Shown here piece after piece: positions 56,801 to 64,000 of a stretch of DNA of 64,000 nt. The notes below the pieces were generated by a model. It did not search any database. It was not told where the DNA came from and saw only the letters and a program-made list of their open reading frames with translations. The position numbers were made by a program, and so were the translations under genes. Position 1 is the stretch's first letter; each line of letters begins with the position of its first letter. The DNA is from Sipunculus nudus (lineage: Eukaryota; Annelida; Sipuncula; Golfingiida; Sipunculidae): positions 51,633,659 through 51,697,658 of the forward strand of contig CM049313.1 of assembly GCA_026874595.1 (NCBI GenBank), in the 5' to 3' direction.

Positions 56801-59800
56801 GGCAAATTTCTCTGCCAACAGAGATACAATTTAATTCTTCCATTGTGCATTGTTTTCAGGAGGATCTACATGAGTTCCCTGAAATTTTTTAGAACATCAT
56901 TTACTGTAAATGGAAATTTATGTAGACAAAAAGAGGTCCTGTCTAATGTCAGGCTCACTGCTCTTTCTTTCTTTATTTGTCAGTTCCAGTTATCATAGCA
57001 TCATCTTCAGTGGTCACGTTATGACATTGTCATCATTTCATTTCTTATGATGTGATCTCATTCATAGCTTGATCTCTCACAAAAGAATGAATGGTGCGAA
57101 TTGTGTAAATACTTGTTTAGAAATACTGGTCATAAATTACCAACGACAGCATTATCGTTACTGCAGATAACTTTTTTCCCTTTGTTAACATGTGTTAAAC
57201 TGATTAAAAATATAAATAAAAGTAAAGAGTACTATATGTTAATGAAATAAATTATACTTTATTTCCACATTGCATGGGTGTGTGTAGAAAAAATATACAA
57301 TCTGTTTTTGACAGTGTTGCTCTTCTGAACTTTGCAGTCAGTATGTTTGATCTATAAATGTTAATGCTATGATGCTATGTTTGCTGAAAGAATATTATTT
57401 TCACAAGGATTGTATTTTTGTCTACAGAAACTAGATAAAAGGGTATTCATCATTCATGATGCCAGCATAGGTGCTAGAGCAACAGTACTTCATGTAACTG
57501 TTAAATATGACATGCTGATCTGCAGACAACTGAGAGAAAGAACACATTTATGCTATGCAGACAATATTGCCAAGAAATTGCAGGATTTCCACACAAATTA
57601 CTAAAATGCTAGGCCAGGATTTAATTACCCTCCTAGATAATTTCAGCAGAGCACTGTGTCCTATGGATCCCATGTTAGCCAAAAGCATGTTCACTATCAA
57701 TATATGTTATTAAATATAGTATTATCTTCAGGGTAAAACACATTGAAAAATGCATCTACTCCATTATATAACCAATGTCACTTGGTCTCATTCCAGGCAT
57801 TTATACTTTATATACAGGTAGTCTTCCAGTGTGTGTTGTTATTTTTAAAGAGGCTGTAGAATTTCCGATTGTCAGGTAAAAGAAGCAGATAAGGATTATT
57901 TATAATTGGAATAACCTTATAAAAATAAAATTGTTCATATCTGTTTCTCTCTGTCCATTCCCTGACTTTATATTGTCATTACCAACAACAAGACTTAAAC
58001 TGTCATAATTATATTCAAATGATTTACTATTCCACAGGTGTTTGAAGATAACATGCTTCAATCTGAACCCAGTCACTCCCCCAAAGCAGGGCCAAGTCTT
58101 CCTGTGACAGCATCAACTGAGAAACTTGAAGATCTGCCTGTAGTTCCGTACCCAGCCCCGTTACCAAAGTTTTCTGGGCCTATTTCATCTGTGCTGAATG
58201 GGAATGACAAATCGAGGGTTCTTGCTGTTTACAACCAAATAATAGAGGAAGCTGCAGGTTTCTACATGCCTCTCTGTCCCACCAGTTCAGAAAGGGCTAA
58301 GCAGTCATATGAAAACATTGGTATGTTATTTTGTCCACAAATACCACAAAAAAGATTTACTCTTGTTCTCTTTGATGTTTCTCTGTTACATTTTCACTTA
58401 ACATGTTTTATTTCCCCCATACTGCCATTAATGGACTCCATCTATAGCTTTAAGTTCCTAAGGTTCTCAAGTTCTTATCTGTAGTTTCCTATTTTGAGGA
58501 TGTAAACTATAGTCTACATGATTTAAAGTTATATTGAAAAGCTTGTAATAAATATGACATCTGTCACAGACCTTTGATAAAATTTCATTTCCACAGCAGC
58601 TAAGATCATAGGTATAGGTAACTGTGTGAACATAAATATGCCAAAAGGGTTTATTTTTCACTCATTGGTGCTATTTAGGTTATGTTATCATTCACATAAA
58701 CTAAAAGGCCTTTACTGTTGGAACTTGGCTTAGACTGAGCTTGGAGAACAAAGTTATTGTTCCATATGTTTATTTGATCCAGTTTTAAACTGTAGTTCAG
58801 TGTGATGTCTCTAAGTTTAAGGAGCCGAAGAATATTTCTTTACCTGTGGGGTATGGTATAAAAAAAAAACCTGATTAAGGAGCATACTTAGTCCCCCTAA
58901 CTCTAGGAAGGAGGATTATTAAAATGGCCTGTGTCCATCTGTCCGTCCGTCCACACATCCAGCCTCCTCTTTTTACCAATTATCTTTAAAACCCCTGCTG
59001 CTTTCTTCTTTTAAAATAATGTTTCCTGAATCCACAGGACTCTGAATTTTACTGATTAAGAAATGTTATGACTTTTTATGTTTGCATATATTGTGCAAAA
59101 TCTGTTACCTTTTATCTCATGAACTGTTGCACAGGTTTAATATCACACAGGAATGATTCTTTAGTGGTTCTTATTCAAAGTTGTTCGAATGGATCTGATT
59201 CATTGAATTTTAGCTGAGTTATCAGAAGCTGAACTTAGTCATATGCATTTAGAACTCATTTCAGGACTTATTTGTTGGGTAAGACTGATACAAGTTTTCT
59301 TGACTTTTCTTTTCACAGGGAAAACGATGACAATAAAATACCCACTTTTGATAATGGAGGGAAAAAGCAGTTGGCAGTTCTTTAACACAAAATTATCTGC
59401 TTAAATAAGGAACACTAGAAATCGTCGAAAGGAAAAAATGAAGAAATTAAATACAGCTTGTGATGAATACCCAGCAAAAAAACCAAAGCTCTTGTCAACA
59501 GCAAGTTTGGAGGAAGAAGCTTCTCAAACAGAAGAAGAGGAGCTTGAGGTGGAAGATATTATTCAGAAATTAAAGGCAGAAAAAATGAAAGTTCAACCAG
59601 ACATGGAGAAAGTGAAAAAATGGCAAAGGGAAACATTTGAACATCGTAAAGATTGGATACATAGTAAGCCATCAACACAAATTACACTCAGCACAGTATT
59701 GATTGAATATCCTTGGCTAGAGGACACTGTTTGTACAAAACTTGAAATGGAAATGCTTGGATACAAAGAAGAAAGTTTCAAAGAAAACTTTATGGAATTC

Positions 59801-62800
59801 ATGAGAAAAATGGAAAATTTCCAAAACACTGGCTGTGACCTTAAAAAAGAAGCAACCATGTTGGAGCTCCTTAAAATTGCAGAAGCACGTGTTTCCCACA
59901 GAGGAAGAAAAAGAAAGAAGGAAGTGATAAAAATCCTAAAATCTGTAAGTTGTATTATATGTTTTTTGCATTTACCTGTGCTTATTCTGATTACCCTATA
60001 TCTAGCTGTTTAACTCAGCTGACTATAAGTCAACTGAGTTTAAGCAATGGTCCAGCGTCAGTTGTCCGTCTGTCGTTCTGTCCGTCCATCTGTGTATGCT
60101 TCAGTTTTTTATTGTATGGGGGGGGGGAGCTAGACTTTCATTGCCTTTTCAGTTTATTAGCGATCTGTATTTGCATTATGTCATTTGAAATCTAGCAATT
60201 CCATTTAACTTTACCGTTTAATACATTATAATTATAACTTAAAATCTTTTGGTCCATTGTTGTCTTCTTTCATATATTTATTGCAAACTTTCCATTGCTC
60301 TGTTGGGCCAGTATAATATATAAACATTCCTCCTTGACTAGCCCAATCATTTCTTCTACTTTGTCGTTAGTAAACCAGAGGCCTATCTTTTGTTGCTATA
60401 TCTGATCAAAATGCAAAATGCATGTGTGGAATGAACAAATCCAAAATTTATAGATTTTATGCTTGGCAGTTAATTGCCTCATTACAAAATAATCAACAGA
60501 AAAGACTTGTGTGATTAATTCTTCTTTGCATAAACACATTGGGAGTTACATTAGATCATACACAATGCCCATGAGCCATGATACTAGGCTGCATTTGAAG
60601 AATCAAGAGACTCAAGGGGTGTAATGTTCTTGTTAAATAGAACATGGTAATAAATAACGATGAAATAAAATTGTAAACTTGAAAATACCATTTCAGCTGT
60701 AGGCATGCATAAGTGGCACTTCCACAAAGTGGTTTAAATCTGGGAGTGAAATATACCATTACAGATAACAGGAGGGTTAAATTGGTAGTAGTGGGTACTA
60801 ATGTACTCTGGTGGCTTTACCCCAAGTCTCAGTCGAGTACTCATGGTTCTGAACACAGTATGAAGTTCTAAACAGGTAGCTTTTCAACAATGCAAATCAT
60901 GTATATATTGGACTTGGTGATATCTCTATGAATCGTTAGTATACATGCAATATGTAATTTGTTCTTGTAATTTTTATTTCGTTAGCAAGTCTCATCATAT
61001 TGGCCAAAACAAAGCCTGCTCTGGCTATAGAGCCCTACAGTAATAAATAATTAAAGACTGATCTCAGATTTGCTGTGATAAGCAGATATACTTTTAAACC
61101 TTGGATACATGAGTCCTAATTTTGGAACAGAGTGATTGGTTACAGTTGTTCAGACTCTTAGAAGGGCCCCTTTCAGCCTCAGCTCACAGAAAGAAAGGCT
61201 AACATAGGTGGCACTGTCTGTTGTTCAAATGATCAATTTCCTGTAAAACTAGAATACAGGTAGTTGACAAGCGACTAAATGTGTCTGCCAAAATCAGAGT
61301 CGGACTGGTGAAGTGATGCATGGATTGAGTGGCAAGGGGAAATAGATCGAGGTGTGTATGTAGGTTGCGCCACCTACCACAAAATCCAGAGAGCTGTCCA
61401 AGTTATACATATGCAAAATTTTAGGCAGATAAGTCAAACCACTACTTGTAAGTGATTTTATCACACAGCAGACAAACAGAAGGACGCTGAGCAAAAGTAG
61501 TGGCAGGTGGAGCCACCAATTTTGTGTACGATTAAGAGCTATGTAGATCTATACATATGCAAATTTCCAGGGAGATATGTCAAACCAGTCCTGAGATATT
61601 AGCATGGATGTCTGCAGCCAAAATGTGTTTGTAGGTTGCGCCGTCTGCCAAAAAATCGAGAAATGCCATCATAGATGTATAAACATGCAACATTTTAGGC
61701 AGATATGTCAACCACTGCCGAGATATGAGTGATTTTATCCCAAGGCAGATGAACAGATGGACGCTGTGCAAAAATGGTTGCAGGTGGAGCCACCAGTTTT
61801 GACTATGATAAAGAGCTATGTGAGGTCTGAACACTTGCAAATTTTGGCCCAATAGGTCAAACAGTTCCCAAGATATGAGCTATGATGTCTGCAGCATAAA
61901 TATGAATGTAGGTCGCGCCACCTGTCATAAAATCAAGAAAGCTGTCCAGGATGAATACACATGCAAAATTTCAGGTGGATAAGTCAAACCAATGCAGAGA
62001 TATGAGTGATTTTATCCCAAGGCAGACGAACAGATCGATGCTGTGCAAAAATTGTTGCAGGTGGCACCACCATTTTTAGTATATGTTGTAAAGATATCCA
62101 AGGGCTACATTTGTGCAAAATATTTAGCCTGATCGGTCAAACGGTTCCTGAGATATGTGGGTTTATGTGTGGAAACAGATGCACAAATGGATGCTGGGCG
62201 GAAGGGAAAGGTCAAAGGTCAGCCAAAAATGAGGGCGCAGCAGTTCACGTGACCCCATCATAATTCCGAATTTTAAAAAAACTGCCCAGTGGTTACAGAT
62301 GAGTTCTCCGGAAACCTAAGCGGCAGCGACATCTGACTGAAAACATGGTATCCACAAAACTCTGTTCTGGCTGATACAATTAGGTGCTCATAACTGCAGC
62401 CATTCCTGAGATGTTGGTTTACAGACATCATATTATGTATGCAAACACTTCCTGAAAATTTGTGACCAGCAAAATATAGAATTCTATTTCCAAGTTTGAT
62501 TATGCTATGCCTAATATTGTAGTAATCAGGTGTATGCCCTTTTAACAGATGATTGACACAGAAAGGGCCAATAGTATAGCCCAGGTGACTCAGAAAGTGA
62601 CTTCTGTTGCTTGTTGCATTCACATTTTTTTTTTTCAGGAGGAAGTATCACAGAACTCTCTGACATCAGTTACCAGTGAGGAACCGAGTTCAGTTTTTAT
62701 TGTTGATAAAGGAGAGGTCAGATCAAGCGTTATTTTGGGAGATGGAAAACAGATCAATCTGATCAAGGAAGGATGTGTGTGGGAGACGTGCTTTCTTTTA

Positions 62801-62947
62801 CTGGGATGGTATTACATCCTTAACCTCACATATCCACTACCCAACATGCAACTGTTGAATTTGCTTCAAGAAAACTGCCTTGAAGAAGAGGTTCCCATGA
62901 AGGACAAGTCTACAGGTTATAAGCAGTTTGTGGCTCTGCTCAAATGA
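50730..62947 (+). CDS. SAM-domain protein of the transposon-associated SAMD3-like type (5 exons, one in-frame stop)
   Basis: Exons 50730-50838, 53632-53750, 58038-58320, 59319-59944 and 62639-62947 join in phase to 482 codons. Residues ~13-76 form a SAM domain (VCQWARTKF, then ENFIDGEAFLSLKFEDVKTMF and a closing helix FLRILQNEL), a protein-protein or oligomerisation module. A Pro/Ser linker with LPKFSGPISSVL follows at ~125-135. Then come a region resembling the fish SAMD3-like family (KYPLL, W..FF), an acidic and Lys-rich coiled segment, a basic RGRKRKKE cluster at ~367 (possible nuclear signal) and a hydrophobic C-terminal block (CFLLLGWYYILNLTYPLP). Codon 199 is TAA (59402-59404) in an otherwise open exon, predicting a 198-aa truncated product. 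A new ATG occurs at codon 211. It may be a lesion, a polymorphism or a base error. Confidence 0.75.
51357..51456 (-). repeat. tRNA-derived SINE-like fragment, copy 2
   Basis: The minus strand reads CAGCTGGTATCTTGTCCTCC...AGTTAGTAAC...AGAGATTGCAGGTTTGAATCC, with recognisable A- and B-box-like segments. It matches copy 1 at 8398-8492, with copy-specific substitutions in both boxes. Confidence 0.6.
51700..51850. repeat. GTAC-rich repeat patch
   Basis: Strings such as AGTACTTGATTTTTCCAGTAC and CTCAAGTACATGTACAG, the same vocabulary as 9480-9625 and the 242-bp array. Confidence 0.6.
52060..52860. repeat. ~242-bp satellite-like tandem array, three units
   Basis: CATCACACACCTCAGT recurs at 52261, 52503 and 52777 (spacings 242 and 274). 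Each unit carries AAGTACAAGTAC-type palindromes, GTAGGCCC.TTTATTCAC.GAGCC and TTTTAATCAAG. The third unit has an extra ~32 bp from local reduplication of its GTAC segment. Confidence 0.9.
53632..53750 (+). CDS. SAM gene exon 2
   Basis: Acceptor TTTTTTTTTTAG at 53631 and donor GGCCAG/GTAATT. Enters phase 1, leaves phase 0. Encodes ENFIDGEAFLSLKFEDVKTM and the final SAM helix. Confidence 0.8.
53780..55684 (+). CDS. Zinc-finger transposase, 5' frame (634 codons)
   Basis: Continuous open frame holding both zinc fingers and the proposed catalytic region. Its last ~16 codons follow the frameshift and are not homologous to the family. The stop TAA is at 55682. Confidence 0.8.
   Translation: MEPLFQCTLCPCQFTLKPLLSHHIFKRHKAHPYFNVSCVECGASYKNYNSFRKHVKRNHSSVQDPSSNIEQVDSDVLENVRLTDDQLADQLATTSLLGLLLLKLKAHYNLCRAGLQEVVSSCSDLVQQVVKETCETIQESDEISEAHISNICSKISGEMIAPLNSEWQQQKYFRETLNLLEPIELTVGTRMKWNKKNRRMVKVKAQGYVVPFLDNLRSLLKIPEVRECIKPIENYKSRDDKMRDIYDGDSFSVTREKECQLWIGAYYDDLEIANPVGVHTKKHKIGVFYWQLLNIPQQYRSKLHCIQLVGLAKTKDIKSFGMNDILSDFTGGLKELYSNGINVDGLGVLYGKLLTFSGDNLALHTIGGFKAGVGLSHRICMSCYASKDQITNLTVHDDCTLRHLERHTQECEILSEALTPQARQYWSKEYGVNTRSVLMGLPEFDITKCLLHDPMHIFFEGISMYIIKELLKDCIQKHFFSLADLNNALEKVNESGSVPMKPNQVDQMSLKSAKLRQTASQMQYFSHLLPLFIGNFVPKDYTRWQHFIVLLKIQTLVTSPVADVITVNLLKQLVAEFISQVPVLYPDYATIPKIHYMVHLPEQLQKFGPLRAHWCMRFEGKNQTQEIQKLQKHS
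55645..56168 (+). CDS. Zinc-finger transposase, 3' frame
   Basis: Frame +1 relative to the 5' frame, open to TGA at 56166-56168. Contains VRTSGVTYKTGSVVVIW, similar to the C-terminal GxxYKxGxVL segment of the animal families, and ends PYVEP. The first ATG in this frame is only at 55713, so as an independent gene it would lack a plausible start. It reads better as the displaced C terminus. Confidence 0.75.
56217..57675 (+). repeat. Diverged copy of dispersed family 1
   Basis: GGCTCAGTTGACCATATGTGATCTGAGCTATAG at the start, ACTCTTCAAGACTGCCTGATATTAAAACCAC within, and CAGCAGAGCACTGTGTCCTATGGATCCCATGTT at the end match the head, middle and tail of copies A and B in order. AATAAA at 57215 and 57246 are possible poly(A) signals for the transposase transcript. 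Confidence 0.55.
57428..57604 (+). other. Possible alternative terminal exon
   Basis: A good acceptor (TTTTTGTCTACAG) is followed by a phase-0 frame (KLDKRVFIIHDASIGARATV...) running 58 codons to TAA. It would be in frame if joined to SAM exon 2, but it falls inside a diverged repeat copy and shows no family resemblance. Probably intronic. Confidence 0.2.
58038..58320 (+). CDS. SAM gene exon 3
   Basis: Acceptor ACTATTCCACAG at 58037 and donor AACATTG/GTATGT. Phase 0 in, phase 1 out. Encodes VFEDNMLQSEPS, a Pro-rich linker, LPKFSGPISSVLN and the helix RVLAVYNQIIEEAAG. Confidence 0.8.
58321..59318 (+). other. SAM gene intron 3
   Basis: Includes GTCCATCTGTCCGTCCGTCC near 58930 and a segment at 59140-59240 related to repeats in JMY intron 6 (GAATTTTAGCTGAGTTATCAGAAGCTGAACTTAGTCAT). 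Confidence 0.6.
59319..59944 (+). CDS. SAM gene exon 4 with in-frame TAA
   Basis: Acceptor TTCTTTTCACAG at 59318 and consensus donor TCT/GTAAGT. The reading phase set by exon 3 is open for 27 codons to TAA at 59402. It then stays open for the remaining 180 codons to the donor, in phase with exon 5. Sequence before and after the stop reads as one protein (W..FF.TKLSA, then IRNTRNRRKEKMKKL). Confidence 0.7.
60011..60110 (+). repeat. Head of dispersed family 1
   Basis: TAACTCAGCTGACTATAAGTCAACTGAGTTTAAGC followed by GTCCGTCTGTCGTTCTGTCCGTCC. Only the first ~100 bp are recognisable. Confidence 0.6.
61270..62200. repeat. ~278-bp tandem array in the last SAM intron
   Basis: GCAGGTGGAGCCACCA recurs near 61503, 61780 and 62057 (as GGCACCACCA), a spacing of about 278 bp. 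GTAGGTTGCGCC and GAGATATGAGTGATTTTATCCCAAGGCAGA recur in register. About 3.3 copies. Confidence 0.85.
62639..62947 (+). CDS. SAM gene exon 5 (terminal)
   Basis: Acceptor T11CAG at 62638. Phase-0 frame of 102 codons to TGA at 62945. Contains VIWET-like GCVWETCFLLLGWYYILNLT and ends KQFVALLK. Confidence 0.8.
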   Translation, partial: EEVSQNSLTSVTSEEPSSVFIVDKGEVRSSVILGDGKQINLIKEGCVWETCFLLLGWYYILNLTYPLPNMQLLNLLQENCLEEEVPMKDKSTGYKQFVALLK

Positions 62948-63297
62948 CTTCATTACAACTCATTGACTCTACCCTATAATACCTGATGCTTAGATTACAG
63001 TGTGATAAAAACCTGTGTTATTAGTAGTTTGCAGCAGTGCTGAAATTGCAATTTTATATTGATTAGGGCATGATTTCTGGTATTTGAAAGTTATGAGGAG
63101 TAGTTCAGGATTTTTTATTGATGTTAAACACTTTACATTATTAAAGCATATTAAAACTTGTTTTTCATATTTTTGTAAAGTTAGTCAGTTAGATCGATGT
63201 TTTATTTTGGTATGAGCATAGTGATTTATAGTAAATCAATGAAAAACTAACAGCTGCTGGTAAAAACGACCCTTGAAAAGTATCCAATTTTTATATT

Positions 63298-63303
63298 AAT
63301 AAA
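63298..63303 (+). terminator. Poly(A) signal candidate of the SAM gene
   Basis: AATAAA about 350 nt after the stop. An ATTAAA also occurs near 63138. Confidence 0.35.
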
Positions 63304-63345
63304 TCAGTAATGCTTCCTTTGAACAGAAAATTTAAGTTTTACACT

Positions 63346-64000
63346 TTTATTAGCTCAGCTGACTATAAGTCATCTGAGCTATAGTCATGGTCCTTTGTCC
63401 ATCGTTTGTCCATCCATCCATTAACAGGGCACATTTTGAAACTTGGAGCTACAAATCCAAAATTTTGCATACAGTTAGATGTCCCCAAAATCTCCTACCA
63501 TGCCAAAAATTGGGTCATTAGGACTTTGTTCCTTTGAGATATTAAGGAAATACCTATGTTTTCCATTAAAAACCTATTGATACACTTCAAGACTGCCTAA
63601 TATCAAAACCACTGATCTGTTTTACATCATATTTAATATGCATATTTTTAATTCCATACATTTCCTGTGTTCAAACCAAAAATTGGTTCAGTATTACTTA
63701 ATTTATTGAAGTTATACGCCCAAACATAATGCACTTTTTAAAAAATCAGGAAATATATTTACTCACTTAACATAAGAATTGCTGAAGCTAGATACTTTTT
63801 TTTCAGGGATATAACTTTATTTAATCAAGGTCCAATTGTTTACCAAAAAGAAGATCTAAATTTTGCAATTTTTTAAAGTTATTAGCATAAATAAAAAATC
63901 AATACCTTAAATTTTGGCCACGGCACAATTTTCCCCTGTAAGCTCTGTTGATTTAATTTTCACAGCATATATACATAATTTAATTTATTAAAATCTGAAA
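63346..64000 (+). repeat. Dispersed family 1, copy cut by the window edge
   Basis: TTAGCTCAGCTGACTATAAGTCATCTGAGCTATAGTCATGG onward aligns closely with 12103 and 18199 (for example ACTTCAAGACTGCCTAATATCAAAACCACTGATCTG). It runs to the end of the window. Confidence 0.85.

Larger units (their letters stand above)
50409..63303 (+). mobile_element. Candidate CACTA/EnSpm-like element encoding a SAM protein and a zinc-finger transposase
   Basis: Left boundary proposed at CACTCTAAAAAGTG (50409), followed by subterminal GAAACACGTTT-type repeats to about 50600. The SAM-domain gene starts at 50730, with the transposase-like gene in its second intron and the last SAM exon ending at 62947. The right boundary is not known; 63303 is only the end of a poly(A) signal candidate. 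The interpretation rests on three things: the terminus, the transposase family resemblance, and the parallel with plant En/Spm, where transposase frames lie in an intron of the accessory gene. It could instead be a host gene cluster of transposon origin. Confidence 0.45.

Noticed and set aside
62986-62999. TTACAGTG as the right terminus of the CACTA-like element
   Set aside because: The bases before it do not mirror the left end and no subterminal repeats accompany it.

Overview
This is a eukaryotic nuclear window: AT-rich, intron-rich and dominated by interspersed repeats, long (AT)n microsatellites and tandem arrays. The intron style, the JMY/WHAMM-type actin regulator and the repeat flavour (GTCCGTC-rich families, tRNA-derived SINE-like copies, EnSpm/CACTA-type ends) suggest a marine invertebrate, most plausibly a lophotrochozoan such as a bivalve mollusc. 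The taxon is an inference, not something the sequence proves.

Layout. 1-9970: no supportable gene; dispersed repeats, one TIR element and a GTAC-rich patch. 9980-28492 (+): a complete 9-exon JMY/WHAMM-family actin-nucleation factor of 750 aa, all splice phases consistent, with a polyproline tract, two WH2 motifs and a central/acidic tail. Its introns hold most of the repeats (a 1.6-kb family, a Tc1/mariner-like TIR element, AGGTCA-bearing tandem repeats). 28493-38940: repeats only (a foldback element, microsatellites, an LTR-like element, a ~297-bp duplication). 38941-39922 (-): first two coding exons of a putative secreted protein, incomplete. 39923-45895: repeats, a 237-bp direct duplication, MITEs and a solo-LTR-like copy. 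45896-50364 (-): last three exons of a small membrane protein whose 5' exons were not found.

50409-about 63300 (+) is the most unusual region. Its left edge looks like a CACTA/EnSpm terminus (CACT... plus AAACGTGTTT-type subterminal repeats). It encodes a 5-exon SAM-domain protein (481 codons). A two-zinc-finger transposase-like gene (53780-56168) lies inside an intron of that gene, on the same strand. The SAM exon and the transposase exon each have their own splice acceptor, at 53631 and 53773. This resembles the plant En/Spm arrangement, in which the transposase frames lie in the first intron of the accessory protein gene. Both genes carry one lesion in this copy: an in-frame TAA at 59402 in the SAM gene and a one-base shift in an A6 run at 55639 in the transposase. 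The element is therefore either decaying or affected by assembly or polymorphism errors. No right terminus could be identified before the window ends.
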